Shown here in pieces: positions 28,354-37,660 of a stretch of DNA of 64,000 nucleotides (positions are counted from its first letter, which is position 1; the number at the start of each line of letters is the position of its first letter). A program made the translations under genes and the position numbers. Origin of the DNA: Variovorax ginsengisoli (GTDB lineage: Bacteria; Pseudomonadota; Gammaproteobacteria; Burkholderiales; Burkholderiaceae_C); the NCBI RefSeq assembly GCF_006438845.1, contig NZ_RCZJ01000007.1:113164-177163 (forward strand), written 5' to 3'. The notes beneath the pieces are model-generated. The model did not search any database. It saw only the letters and a list, made by a program, of their open reading frames with translations, and was not told where the DNA came from.

Positions 28354-28419
28354 ATTGTTCGCCCCGACCACTATGGGATCAAGGCCTGCAGCCAATACTG
28401 CGTATCGCGATTTTCGATA
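28354..28419 (-). promoter_or_regulatory. LysR-type operator and promoter of the gentisate operon
   Basis: On the minus strand, TTGATC (28377-28382) and AACAAT (28354-28359), 17 bases apart, form a plausible promoter starting near 28347. Upstream lie two interlocked dyads: TATCGCGATTTTCGATA (28403-28419), which has the T-N11-A form of a LysR box, and ATACTGCGTAT (28395-28405). The first is centred about 64 bases before the predicted start, the usual recognition-site position for LysR activators. Confidence 0.65.
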
Positions 28420-28450
28420 ATGGCCGCTTCGCCTATTCAGGAATCGCGCC

Positions 28451-29347
28451 ATGTCCAAGCTTGATCTCGACTGGCTCGCCGTGTTCGACGAGGTCTACAA
28501 GACCGGGAGCGTCTCGAAGGCGGCCGAGCACCTGGGCCTGGCGCAGGCGGCGGCCAGCACCATGCTCAACAAGCTGCGCGCGCACTTCGACGACCGGTTG
28601 TTCACCCGCACTGCGCGGGGGATGCAGCCGACGCCGCATGCCGAGCGACTGCTGCCGCACCTGCGCGAAGTTCTCGCGCAGCTTGAGCATGCCCGTGGCA
28701 GCCGCACCGCCTTCGACCCGGCATTGGCGCGCCGAAGCTTTCGCGTGTGCATGACCGACATCAGCGAGGTGGTGCTGCTCCCGAACCTGCTCGACCACCT
28801 GCGCCGCATGGCGCCCGGTGTGCAGCTGGAAACCGAGATCATCTCGACCGAGAGCGGCCGCCGGCTGGAGAACGGCGAGGTTGACCTGGCCGTGGGCTTC
28901 ATGCCGCAGCTCGACGCCGGCTTCTACCAGCAGACGCTGTTCATGCAGAACTTCGTCTGCCTGGTCGCGCAGCACCATCCGCGCATCGACGCGCGCCTGA
29001 CGAAGAAGCGCTTCGAGGCCGAGGCCCACGCGGTGATCTCCTCGTCGGGCACCGGCCATGCGATTGTCGACAAGACGCTTCAGCGGCTGGGCGTCGAGCG
29101 CGAGGTGGTGGTGCGGCTGTCGAGCTTCCTGAGCGTGGCGCGCATCGTGGCGCACACCGAACTGATCGTGATCGTGCCGCGCGTGCTGGGCGAGGTGCTG
29201 TCGACGCAAGAGCCGGTGAGGATCATGGAGCTGCCCTTCGCCCTGCCCTCCTACGCGGTCAAGCAGCACTGGCACGCGCGCTTCCACGCGGAGCCGGGCA
29301 ACGCATGGCTGCGGCGCACGGTGGCGCAGCTGTTCGGCGGCGGTTAG
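28451..29347 (+). CDS. LysR family transcriptional regulator of the gentisate operon
   Basis: 298-residue regulator. The N-terminal winged helix-turn-helix (residues ~5-64) reads DWLAVFDEVYKTGSVSKAAEHLGLAQAAASTML, and the C-terminal domain is a LysR-type effector-binding fold. It is transcribed away from the aromatic-acid operon, with the operator between them, which is the classic arrangement for a regulator of that operon; 3-hydroxybenzoate, gentisate or a related acid is the likely effector (inference). The start at 28451 has an AGGA site upstream. Its TAG stop overlaps the stop of the converging ligase gene. Confidence 0.9.
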   Translation: MSKLDLDWLAVFDEVYKTGSVSKAAEHLGLAQAAASTMLNKLRAHFDDRLFTRTARGMQPTPHAERLLPHLREVLAQLEHARGSRTAFDPALARRSFRVCMTDISEVVLLPNLLDHLRRMAPGVQLETEIISTESGRRLENGEVDLAVGFMPQLDAGFYQQTLFMQNFVCLVAQHHPRIDARLTKKRFEAEAHAVISSSGTGHAIVDKTLQRLGVEREVVVRLSSFLSVARIVAHTELIVIVPRVLGEVLSTQEPVRIMELPFALPSYAVKQHWHARFHAEPGNAWLRRTVAQLFGGG

Positions 29348-31044
29348 CCGCCAGCGTCGGCCGGCGGCGATCCGCTCGCGGGCAGCAGTGCGGCCAGCGT
29401 GTCCAGCGTGTCGGCCTCCGCCACCGGCTTGTCCTCGCGCCAGCGCAGCATGCGCGGAAAACGCACCGCGATGCCGCTCTTGTGGCGCGTGCTGCGCGCG
29501 ATGCCTTCGAAGCCGAGCTCGAAGACCAACGTCGGCTTCACGCTGCGCACCGGGCCGAAGCTCTCGATCGTGGTCTTGCGGATGACGGCATCGACGCGGC
29601 CCATCTCGACATCGGTGAGGCCCGAGTAGGCCTTGGCGAAGGGCACCAGCCTGCGATCTTCCTGTCCGGGCGGTCCGTCCCACACGGCGAAGGTGTAGTC
29701 GCTGTAGAGGCTGGCGCGCCGGCCATGGCCGCGCTGCGCGTAGATGAGCACCGCGTCGATGCTGAGCGGATCGATCTTCCACTTCCACCACGTACCGACG
29801 TCCTTGGTGCGGCCGACGCCGTAGTGCGCGTGGCGCTGCTTGAGCATCATCCCTTCGACGCCCATCGCGCGCGCCGCCTCGCGCTGGCGCGACAGGTCGT
29901 CCCAGCTGTCGCCGGCGAGCAGCGGGCTCGCGATGAGTTGCGGGTGCTGCAGCTGCGCGACGAGTTCGTCCATGAGCGCGCGGCGCTCTTGCTGCGGCGT
30001 GGCACGAAGGTCGCGGCCCTGCCACTCGAGCAGGTCGTAGCCCAGCAGAACCACCGGAATATCGCGCAGCAGCTTCGGCCCGAGCGTCTTGCGGCCGATG
30101 CGGCGCTGCAGTTCGGCGAAAGGCTGCACCTTGCCCACGCCGTCCGGCAAGGCTTCGTCCTTGCGCCACACCACGATCTCGCCGTCGAGCACGGTGCCGT
30201 CGGGCAGCGCCTCGCCCATGGTCGCAAGTTCGGGGAAGCGGTCGGTCACCAGCTCCTCGCCGCGCGACCACAGCGAGACGGCGCCGGCGCGCTTCACCAG
30301 CTGCGCGCGGATGCCGTCCCACTTCCACTCGACGATCCAGTCGGCGGGCGGGCCGAGCAGCGCATCGAACTGCTCGACCGGCTGGTTGAAGGGGTGCGCG
30401 AGGAAGAACGGATACGGCTGGCCGCTGGTCTTCTGGTTGAGCTCGCTGTCGTCTTCGGCACCGATCAGGCCCGCGTAGTCGGTCGCCGAGGGCTTGCCGC
30501 TGATGTGGGTGTAGCCCATGAGCCGCTGCGCGACGCGCTTGGGGTCGAGCCCGCCGACCGCCGCGAGCGCCTGCGTGACCTGCAGGCGCGAAACGCCGAC
30601 GCGAAAGCTGCCGGTCATGAGCTTGAAGTACACCAGCCGTTCGTCGACCGCGAGCTGCTGCCATTGCGCGCGCAGCGTGTTGGCGAGTTCGTCCGGCGGC
30701 GTCTTGCGCAAAGGAAGCAAGTGCTGTTCGATCCACACCGCCAGGCCGAGGTCGTGCTGCTCGGTCGGCGGCGGCAGGAGCAGGGAGATGGTTTCGGCCA
30801 GGTCGCCGACGGCCTCGTAGCTCTCGTCGAAGAGCCATTCGGGCAAGCCGGCCGACGCCTGTGCGAGTTGCCGCAGCAACTTGGTCGGCACCAGCTGACG
30901 CGGCTTCCCGCCGGCGAGAAAGTACACCGCCCAAGCTGCGTCTTCGGGGGCCGCCGCGCGCAGGTACCGCTGCAACGCGGCCTGCTTGGCCAGGCTCGAC
31001 GTGGTCGCGTCGAGTTCGCGGTACAGCGCCGCGAACGCCCTCAT
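29344..31044 (-). CDS. ATP-dependent DNA ligase of the Lhr-associated (ligase-exonuclease) type
   Basis: 566-residue ATP-dependent DNA ligase. The adenylated lysine is Lys241 in the motif VEWKWDGIRAQ, preceded by an N-terminal DNA-binding domain (residues ~1-215) and followed by VLDGEIVVWR (motif III) and EGMMLKQRHAHYG (motif IV). The OB-fold domain contains VKPTLVFELGFEGI and ends RFPRMLRWREDKP. It seals nicks using ATP and is additional to the NAD-dependent LigA of bacteria. Its start overlaps the stop of the exonuclease gene by 4 bases. This pair is part of a known repair module that usually also includes an Lhr-type helicase and a metallophosphoesterase. Confidence 0.93.
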   Translation of the reverse strand: MRAFAALYRELDATTSSLAKQAALQRYLRAAAPEDAAWAVYFLAGGKPRQLVPTKLLRQLAQASAGLPEWLFDESYEAVGDLAETISLLLPPPTEQHDLGLAVWIEQHLLPLRKTPPDELANTLRAQWQQLAVDERLVYFKLMTGSFRVGVSRLQVTQALAAVGGLDPKRVAQRLMGYTHISGKPSATDYAGLIGAEDDSELNQKTSGQPYPFFLAHPFNQPVEQFDALLGPPADWIVEWKWDGIRAQLVKRAGAVSLWSRGEELVTDRFPELATMGEALPDGTVLDGEIVVWRKDEALPDGVGKVQPFAELQRRIGRKTLGPKLLRDIPVVLLGYDLLEWQGRDLRATPQQERRALMDELVAQLQHPQLIASPLLAGDSWDDLSRQREAARAMGVEGMMLKQRHAHYGVGRTKDVGTWWKWKIDPLSIDAVLIYAQRGHGRRASLYSDYTFAVWDGPPGQEDRRLVPFAKAYSGLTDVEMGRVDAVIRKTTIESFGPVRSVKPTLVFELGFEGIARSTRHKSGIAVRFPRMLRWREDKPVAEADTLDTLAALLPASGSPPADAGG

Positions 31045-32156
31045 GACGCGGCGTCCGCCACGGGCGGATCGAGCGCGGCCGCATCGGGCCCGGCCACGGG
31101 TTTGGCATCGCCCTGGTCGGCCACGTCCTCGTCGCCGTATTCGGTCTTGAAGCCCTGTGCCTCCAGCCCGTTCTCGGTCAGCCAGCGCACGAGGATGGCG
31201 ACGCTGCCGTGCGTGACGAAGACGCGCTCGGCCCCTGTTCCGGCGATGGCCTTCTGCAGGCCCGGCCAGTCGGCGTGGTCACTCATCACGAAGCCGCGAT
31301 CGACGCCGCGCCGGCGCCGCGTGCCGCGCAGCTGCATCCAACCGCTGGCGAACGCATCCGAGTAGTTGCCGAAGCGGCGGATCCACGGCGTGCCCTGCGC
31401 CGACGGTGGCGCCAGCACCAGCGCGCGCTTGAGCATCTGCGGGTTCACTTCGGGATCGCTCACGCGGAACGTCGGCGGCAACGCAACGCCGGCTGCGCGG
31501 TACACCGCGTTGAGCGGTTCGACCGCGCCGTGCACCACGATCGGCCCGATGCCCGGGTCGACGCCGTGCAGGATGCGCTGCGCCTTGCCGAAGGCGTAGC
31601 ACAGCAGCACCGACGCACGACCCTCGTCGGCGTTGCGCCGCCACCAGTCGTTGATCTCGGCGAACAGCTCCGCCTGTGTCGGCCAGCGGTAGATCGGCAG
31701 GCCGAAGGTGGACTCGGTGATGAAGGTGTCGCAGCGCACCGGCTCGAAGGGCGTGCAGGTGCCATCGGGCTCGGTCTTGTAGTCGCCCGAGGCGACCCAC
31801 ACGCGCCCGCCGTGTTCGAGCCGAACCTGCGCCGACCCCAACACGTGGCCCGCGGGGTGCAACGAAATGCGCACGCCGTTGTGCGCGATGGCCTCGCCAT
31901 ACGGCAGCGTCTGAAGGTTGATGTCGGCACCAAGCCGTGTGCGCAGCGTGCCTTCGCTGTCGGTATGCGCGAGATAGTGGCCATGGCCGACCCGCGCATG
32001 GTCGGAGTGCGCATGCGTGATGACGGCTCGCGCCACCGTCCGCCAGGGATCGATGTAGAAGTCGCCGGGCGGGCAGTAGAGGCCTTCGGGGCGGGCGATG
32101 ACCAGATCGCCGGCGACCGAGGCCGGATGAGCATCCGATGCAGCCATGAAATCCAT
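31041..32156 (-). CDS. Ligase-associated DNA exonuclease (metallo-beta-lactamase fold)
   Basis: 371-residue nuclease of the metallo-beta-lactamase/beta-CASP superfamily. The metal-binding motif is THAHSDHARVGHG near residue 47, a later histidine lies in PAGHVLGSAQV, and the aspartate of motif 3 is in VASGDYK. The C-terminal part includes RGFVMSDHADWPGL and VFVTHG, the beta-CASP closing motifs. Its partner ligase overlaps it. In relatives the exonuclease trims DNA ends before ligation, which is the inferred role. The start at 32156 is the longest with a family-like beginning; 32147 is an alternative. The C-terminus adds an Asp/Ala-rich tail. Confidence 0.9.
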   Translation of the reverse strand: MDFMAASDAHPASVAGDLVIARPEGLYCPPGDFYIDPWRTVARAVITHAHSDHARVGHGHYLAHTDSEGTLRTRLGADINLQTLPYGEAIAHNGVRISLHPAGHVLGSAQVRLEHGGRVWVASGDYKTEPDGTCTPFEPVRCDTFITESTFGLPIYRWPTQAELFAEINDWWRRNADEGRASVLLCYAFGKAQRILHGVDPGIGPIVVHGAVEPLNAVYRAAGVALPPTFRVSDPEVNPQMLKRALVLAPPSAQGTPWIRRFGNYSDAFASGWMQLRGTRRRRGVDRGFVMSDHADWPGLQKAIAGTGAERVFVTHGSVAILVRWLTENGLEAQGFKTEYGDEDVADQGDAKPVAGPDAAALDPPVADAAS

Positions 32157-32431
32157 CCTAGGGCGACCCCGGCTCGCAACGGCACTTGCGCACCCGCGAT
32201 CTGCTGTGGGCAGCGGCCTACGCTGGCGAAGAACGCGTCATCGCCGCTTGGGAGAATTCACTACCGTCGCACGGCGAACACCTGATACGGTACGAGGTCC
32301 ATCGGACCTCGCGGCGGGTCGACCGCCCTGCGGCGTCCCTGCACGCACGGCTCCTCCGGTCATCGACGACGTCCGTCCCACGAAAGTTCTCGCTTGCTCT
32401 GTCGCGCTGCTTCCACCCAACGGCTCGCCCC

Positions 32432-34435
32432 ATGATGGCGAGCATGCGCAGTCTGTTGTGGCTGTTCGGCTCGCTCAAGGCGCGCATCACTTTCGGCGGC
32501 GTCGCGGCACTGACGCTGGGCATTGGCCTGATCACCGTCCTGTTGATCAGCCGCGCCGAACACGACACGCTGCGGGCCGAGCGCCAGCGCGAGGTCAGCG
32601 AGGCTTCGCGCACGGCAGCGCTGCTGTCGCGCCGCGTGGTCGAGTTGCAGCGCGCGCTGCAGGTGGTGGCTTTTCGGCTCGACCCGTCCACCGTCATGGA
32701 CGACGAGGCACTGGGTCGCTTCCTGGAAAGCCAGCCGGTGCTGCGCAGCCTCTACAGCAGCCTCTTCGTGGCGACGGCGCAAGGTGAACTGCGCATCGCT
32801 GCGGACGAAAGCGGCGTGCGTCGTCCGACGCTCGACCTGTCCGAGCGCGAGTACTTTCGCCGCACGCTGCGCGAAGGCCGCGCGATCGTCTCCGAGCCGA
32901 TTCCGGGCAAGCTGACGGGAGAGGCGCTGATCGTGCTGACCCAGCCGGTGCGCAACGCCGACGGCATCTACGCCGTGCTCGGCGGTGCACTGCGCTTGAG
33001 CAGCCGCGACCTGCTCGATGGCCTGGTCGACGCGCAGGGCAGCGAAGCGTCGGCGATGGTGGTTGTCACGGACGAGCGCGGCCGCGTGCTCGCCCATCCT
33101 GATCGCCGACGTCTCATGACCCTGCTGTCGGACGAAGGCCGGTTGTCGCAGGCCTTTGCCACCTGGATGGCGGGCGGTGCGCCGGTCGAACCGCAAGGCC
33201 TGGTGTTGGCCCAACCCGGCGAGGTGGTGAGCGCCGCCGGCGTGCCCGGCCCCGACTGGATGATCTGGCGCACGCGCGCCGAAGCCGAACTGCTGGCGCC
33301 CTTGCGCGATGCGCGGCAGGACGCGTTGGTTGGCGCCATCGCGTTGATCGGCCTGCTGTCAGCCGTGCTGCTGACGCTGCTCTGGCGCTGGTTGCGGCCG
33401 CTGACGCTGCTCGAACACCGTGCCCAGCACATGTTCGACGGCGTGTTGCTGCCGCAGGCCGGTTGGCCCTCGGCCTCCGGTGAGATCGGCAGCCTGAGCC
33501 AAGTGCTGCAGCGCGTCGGCATGGAACGCGTGCATCTCGAGGAACGCAACGCGGAGGTGCTCAGCAAGCTGGGCTCCGTGATGAGCGCCGCACCGGTGGG
33601 CATCGCCTTCGTGCAAGCGCAGAAGTTCGAACTGGTGAGCACCGAGTTCTGTCGGCTGCTCGCGGCGGGTGAGCACGACCTGCTCGAGCAACCGCTGCGC
33701 CGGCTCTTCGCGTCGGACGAAGAACTCGCCGCGTTCACCGCGCATGAGCAGGCGGCGTTTCGCGCCGGCATGCCCTACGTGGGTGAATGGCAGCTGATGC
33801 GCAACGACGGCACGCGCTTTTGGGCCGGCCTGCGCAGCAAGCCAGTGGACGCGGCCGACCGCGCGATGGGCACCATCTGGACGCTGAGCGACATCGAGGC
33901 GCAGCGGGCCGCGCGCGAACAGCTCGAGTGGTCGGCCACGCACGATGCGCTCACCGGCCTGGTCAATCGCAAGGCCTTCGCGCTGCATGCGCAGCGCCTG
34001 GTCGACGCAGTGCCGCGCTCGCTGCCGGCATCGCTGGTGTTCATCGACCTCGATCGCTTCAAGCCGGTCAACGACACCGCAGGCCACCTGGCTGGCGACC
34101 TGATGCTGCTGACGGTGGCGACTGCCATCGCCTCGCACGTGCGTGCGGGTGACCTCGTGGTGCGCATGGGCGGTGACGAGTTCGCGCTGCTGCTCGAGCG
34201 CTGCCCGCATGCAACCGCCATGCGCATCGCCGACGAGGTCCGGCGCGCGGTCAACGATGTGGCCCTGCCCTGGGAGCAAGGCACGCTCAACGTGGGCGCG
34301 AGCATCGGCGTGGCCGGCCTGCGCAGCGACACTGCCACGGTGGCGGAATGGATCGAGGCCGCAGATGCCGCCTGCTACGCGGCCAAGGCAGCCGGCCGCG
34401 ACACGGTGCGTGCGGCCCCGTTCGAGTCGCTCTGA
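32432..34435 (+). CDS. Diguanylate cyclase with periplasmic Cache-like and PAS sensor domains
   Basis: 667-residue membrane signalling enzyme that makes cyclic di-GMP. A first helix (TFGGVAALTLGIGLITVLLIS, about residues 20-40) and a second (ALVGAIALIGLLSAVLLTLLW, near 300-320) enclose a Cache-like periplasmic domain with LFVATAQGEL and SEREYFRRTLREG. A PAS-like domain follows, then the GGDEF domain. The active-site motif GGDEF is intact at 580-584, with an RxxD (RAGD) inhibitory site five residues before it. The ATG at 32432 was chosen because the frame upstream to 32186 is not Cache-like. No partner gene is adjacent. Confidence 0.92.
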   Translation: MMASMRSLLWLFGSLKARITFGGVAALTLGIGLITVLLISRAEHDTLRAERQREVSEASRTAALLSRRVVELQRALQVVAFRLDPSTVMDDEALGRFLESQPVLRSLYSSLFVATAQGELRIAADESGVRRPTLDLSEREYFRRTLREGRAIVSEPIPGKLTGEALIVLTQPVRNADGIYAVLGGALRLSSRDLLDGLVDAQGSEASAMVVVTDERGRVLAHPDRRRLMTLLSDEGRLSQAFATWMAGGAPVEPQGLVLAQPGEVVSAAGVPGPDWMIWRTRAEAELLAPLRDARQDALVGAIALIGLLSAVLLTLLWRWLRPLTLLEHRAQHMFDGVLLPQAGWPSASGEIGSLSQVLQRVGMERVHLEERNAEVLSKLGSVMSAAPVGIAFVQAQKFELVSTEFCRLLAAGEHDLLEQPLRRLFASDEELAAFTAHEQAAFRAGMPYVGEWQLMRNDGTRFWAGLRSKPVDAADRAMGTIWTLSDIEAQRAAREQLEWSATHDALTGLVNRKAFALHAQRLVDAVPRSLPASLVFIDLDRFKPVNDTAGHLAGDLMLLTVATAIASHVRAGDLVVRMGGDEFALLLERCPHATAMRIADEVRRAVNDVALPWEQGTLNVGASIGVAGLRSDTATVAEWIEAADAACYAAKAAGRDTVRAAPFESL

Positions 34436-34476
34436 GCGCTGCCGCGTCGGCGCGCTTCAGGCCGGCGAAGAAAGCA

Positions 34477-35643
34477 TCACCAGGCCGTCCACTTGGCCTC
34501 GCTCGCCGCCGACGCCACGGTGCGCTCGATGAAGCGCACGCCGCGTGCACCGTCTTCCACGCGGGGATAGTCGGCCGCCAGCGGGTCCGCGGGTTCGCCG
34601 ATCAGGCGCGCGCGAATGTCCGCGACCACGCCCGCATACACATTGGCGAAGGCCTCGATGAAACCTTCGGGGTGTCCCGCGGGCAGGCGGCTGGCGCGCT
34701 GCGCCGACGGATGCAGCCAGGGCGCTCCGCGCGTCAATGTCCGCTTCGGGCCATCGCCCGGCAGATGCACCAGCTCGCTCGGGCGTTCCTGCCGCCAGTC
34801 GAGCGTGCCCAGCGTGCCGGCCACACGCAGGCGCAAGTCGTTCTCCAGACCGGTGTTGATCTGCGAGGCGACCAGCACGCCCCGCGCGCCGTTGGAGAAA
34901 CGCAGCAGCAGGTTGGCGTCGTCGTCGAGTGCACGGCCGGGCACCAGCGCGCCGAGGTCGGCGCACAGGCGTTCGATCTCGAGGCCGGTGACCGTCGCGA
35001 TCAGGTTCTCGGCGTGCGAGCCGATGTCGCCGATGGCCCCCGCTGCGCCGCTTTTCGCGGGATCGGTGCGCCAACCGGCCTGCTTGTTGCCGCCGGCCTC
35101 GAGCGCCGTCGCGAGCCAGCCTTGGCTGTACTCGACGATGACCTTGCGGACCTCGCCGATCTCGCCCGCACGCACCATCGCGCGGGCCTGGCGCACCATC
35201 GGATAGCCGCTGTAGTTGTAGGTCACGCCGAAGACCGTGCCGCGCGCCTTCACTGCGGCGACCAGCGCATCGGCCTCGGCGCGCGTGTGCACCAGCGGCT
35301 TGTCGCAGACGACGTGGAAGCCAGCCTCGACAAAGGCCTGCGCCACCGCGAAATGCACATGGTTCGGCGTGACGATGACGACGAAGTCGATGCGCTCGTG
35401 CGCGGGCCGCTTCAGTTCGTCGGCGAGCAGCGACTGCCAGTCGCCGTGGTTGCGGTCGTCTGCCAGAAACAGATCGCGGCCCGAGATGCGCGCCTTTGCG
35501 GCTTGCGACGAGAGCGCACCGGCGACCAGTTCGCACTGGCCGTCGAGCGCGATCGCGTGGCGATGCACGGCGCCGATGAAGGCGTCGCGGCCGCCGCCGA
35601 CCATGGCGTAGCGCAGCTTGCGTGCAGCGTGGTCCGCAGTCAC
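34477..35643 (-). CDS. Gfo/Idh/MocA family NAD(P)-dependent oxidoreductase
   Basis: 388-residue dehydrogenase. The N-terminal dinucleotide-binding domain has [16 protein letters not shown] and the sugar-dehydrogenase segment [13 protein letters not shown]; the motif [16 protein letters not shown] carries the conserved lysine of this family. The C-terminal half holds the active-site histidine region ([11 protein letters not shown]) and the substrate-binding sheet. These enzymes oxidise sugars or cyclitols, often with myo-inositol-like substrates. It ends the ROK-sugar-transporter operon, 2 bases after the binding-protein gene stop, so it probably acts on the imported sugar. Confidence 0.92.
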   Translation of the reverse strand: MTADHAARKLRYAMVGGGRDAFIGAVHRHAIALDGQCELVAGALSSQAAKARISGRDLFLADDRNHGDWQSLLADELKRPAHERIDFVVIVTPNHVHFAVAQAFVEAGFHVVCDKPLVHTRAEADALVAAVKARGTVFGVTYNYSGYPMVRQARAMVRAGEIGEVRKVIVEYSQGWLATALEAGGNKQAGWRTDPAKSGAAGAIGDIGSHAENLIATVTGLEIERLCADLGALVPGRALDDDANLLLRFSNGARGVLVASQINTGLENDLRLRVAGTLGTLDWRQERPSELVHLPGDGPKRTLTRGAPWLHPSAQRASRLPAGHPEGFIEAFANVYAGVVADIRARLIGEPADPLAADYPRVEDGARGVRFIERTVASAASEAKWTAW

Positions 35644-35644
35644 A

Positions 35645-36607
35645 TCAAAACGGCGAGTTGGGGAAGTAGAAATCCTTGGCGTTCTCTTTGGTGATCAGCA
35701 CCGACGGGATGATCGTCGTGGCCGGCAGCTTCTCGCCCTTCAGGCGCGCTTCGGCGGTGAGCTTGATCGCGTCGTAGATGAACTTGGGCGAGTAGCTCAC
35801 GTCGGCGCCGATACGCTTGTCCTTGCCGTCCATGATGGTCTTGACCATGTCCTTGGCGCCGGCACCGCCGAACACGATCTTGATGTCGTCGCGCTTGGCC
35901 TGCGAGATGGCCTTGAGCACGCCCACCGCCATGTCGTCGTCGGCGGCCCAGATGGCGTCGATGTTCTTGAAGCGGGTGAGGTAGTCCTGCGTGACCTTGA
36001 AGGCGTCGTCGCGGTTCCAGTTGGCGTACTTGGCGTCCAGCAGCTTCACATCCGGGTTGGCCTTGAGCACCGCGTTGAAGGCGTCCATGCGCTCGTTGTC
36101 GAGCGTGGTCGCGATGCCGCGCAGCGCGACGACATTGCCCTTGCCGCCCAGCGTCTTCACGATGTACTCGGCCGGGATGCGGCCGAAGGCGGTGTTGTCG
36201 CCGGCCACGTAGGCGTCCTGCGCGCTGGTGTCGGTCAGGCCGCGGTCGACCACCGTGACGTACGCGCCCTTGGCCTTGACCTGTGCGACCGGCTTAGTGA
36301 GAGCGGCGGACTCGAACGGGAAGATCACCAGTGCGTTGATCTTGGTCACGGTCGTGAAGTCCTGCAGCTGGTTGGCTTGCTCGGGCGCGCCGCTCGCGGT
36401 CTTGATCGTGATCTTCAGATCTTTGTGCTGCTTCTCCAGGTCCTTCTTCGCCTGGTTGGCCCAATAGTTGATGCCGCCCATGAAGCTGTGCGTCGCTGCC
36501 GGGATCGAAACGCCGAGGTTGACTTTCTCGGCCGCGAGTGCGGGAAGGCTGGCGAGGGATGCGGCTGCGATGGCCGTGAGTGCGATGCGACGGGTAAAAC
36601 GTGTCAT
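35645..36607 (-). CDS. Sugar ABC transporter periplasmic binding protein (RbsB-like)
   Basis: 320-residue periplasmic protein with a Sec signal ([20 protein letters not shown]). The mature part opens [21 protein letters not shown] and matches the pentose/hexose-binding Peripla_BP_4 family (ribose, xylose, allose type). Lobe-hinge segments [16 protein letters not shown] and [12 protein letters not shown] are visible. It should deliver the sugar to the permease encoded upstream in the operon. The exact sugar cannot be read from the sequence; the neighbouring dehydrogenase allows a cyclitol as well as an aldose. Confidence 0.92.
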   Translation of the reverse strand: MTRFTRRIALTAIAAASLASLPALAAEKVNLGVSIPAATHSFMGGINYWANQAKKDLEKQHKDLKITIKTASGAPEQANQLQDFTTVTKINALVIFPFESAALTKPVAQVKAKGAYVTVVDRGLTDTSAQDAYVAGDNTAFGRIPAEYIVKTLGGKGNVVALRGIATTLDNERMDAFNAVLKANPDVKLLDAKYANWNRDDAFKVTQDYLTRFKNIDAIWAADDDMAVGVLKAISQAKRDDIKIVFGGAGAKDMVKTIMDGKDKRIGADVSYSPKFIYDAIKLTAEARLKGEKLPATTIIPSVLITKENAKDFYFPNSPF

Positions 36608-36652
36608 GAGGGATGTCTCCTTTGTGGTGGATGGAACGGGAACGGAAAACGC

Positions 36653-37660
36653 CTAGCGCCGGCCTCTTTGGAGGAAGGCCACGATGATGATCACGAAGCC
36701 CTGCACCGCGGCATTCAGGTACACGCTGATGATGCTGGTGAGGTTCAGGATGTTGCTGATGACCGAGAGAAGGATGGCGCCGATCACCGTGCCGGTGATG
36801 CTGCCTGCGCCGCCCTTCAATGCCGTGCCGCCGACGATCACGGCGGCGATGGCTTCGAGCTCCCACAGCAGGCCGGTGGTGGGCGATGCAGAGCCCAGGC
36901 GCGGCACGTAAAGCAGCGTGGCGATGCCCACGCACACGCCGAGCAGCACGTAGGTCAGGATCTTCACGCGATCAACGTCGACGGCGGCATAGCGCGCCAC
37001 CTGTTCGTTCGAACCGATGGCCTGCACATAGCGGCCATAGGCGGTGCGGTTCAGGATCACGCCGCCGATCACCGCGACGATGAAGAAGACCCAGACCGGG
37101 ACCGGGATGCCCAGCAGGCTGGCGTAGTAGACCGGCGCGTAGAGGTCCGACAACGCGTTGTCGAGCGTGAGTGCGCCACCGTCGGCGAAGTACGTCAGAT
37201 AGGCGCGGAAGATGCCGAGCGTGCCGAGCGTCACGATGAAGGGCTCGATGCGGCCCTTGGTGATGAGCAGACCGTGCGCCAGGCCGAACATCGCGCCCAG
37301 CAACACCGCGAGCGTGGCGCCGAGCATCACCGCCATCAGCGGCGAGCCCGTGGCCGGCCCGGCCCAGTTGATGAACATGATCACGCTGCCGGCGATGAGC
37401 GCGGCCATCGAGCCGACCGACAGGTCGATGCCGCCCGAGATGATCACGAAGCACATGCCGACGGCGATGATGCCGATGAAGGCGGTGCGCGTGAGCACGT
37501 TCATCGCGTTGTCGACGGTGGCGAAGTCGCTGTTGAGCAGCGTGCCGGCGATGCACAGCAGCACCAGCCCGATGACTGGGCCGAGCCCGTGCAGTCGCGC
37601 GAGCCAGCTCGGCTTGTTCTCTGCGCGGTGCGCGGCGGCTTCAGGCGCTGGTGTGTTCAT
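36653..37660 (-). CDS. Sugar ABC transporter permease (RbsC-like)
   Basis: 335-residue integral membrane permease with about eight to ten helices. The family marker [18 protein letters not shown] is near residue 80, and the cytoplasmic loop is [25 protein letters not shown]. Together with the RbsA-like ATPase it forms a carbohydrate-uptake (CUT2) transporter. The ATG at 37660 was chosen over the one at 37678 because AGGAA lies 6 bases upstream. It overlaps the end of the ATPase gene by 20 bases. Confidence 0.92.
   Translation of the reverse strand: MNTPAPEAAAHRAENKPSWLARLHGLGPVIGLVLLCIAGTLLNSDFATVDNAMNVLTRTAFIGIIAVGMCFVIISGGIDLSVGSMAALIAGSVIMFINWAGPATGSPLMAVMLGATLAVLLGAMFGLAHGLLITKGRIEPFIVTLGTLGIFRAYLTYFADGGALTLDNALSDLYAPVYYASLLGIPVPVWVFFIVAVIGGVILNRTAYGRYVQAIGSNEQVARYAAVDVDRVKILTYVLLGVCVGIATLLYVPRLGSASPTTGLLWELEAIAAVIVGGTALKGGAGSITGTVIGAILLSVISNILNLTSIISVYLNAAVQGFVIIIVAFLQRGRR

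Noticed and set aside
32186..32431. N-terminal extension of the diguanylate cyclase from an upstream ATG
   Set aside because: The extra residues precede the first membrane helix, contain no signal or domain and look random. The start at 32432 is better.
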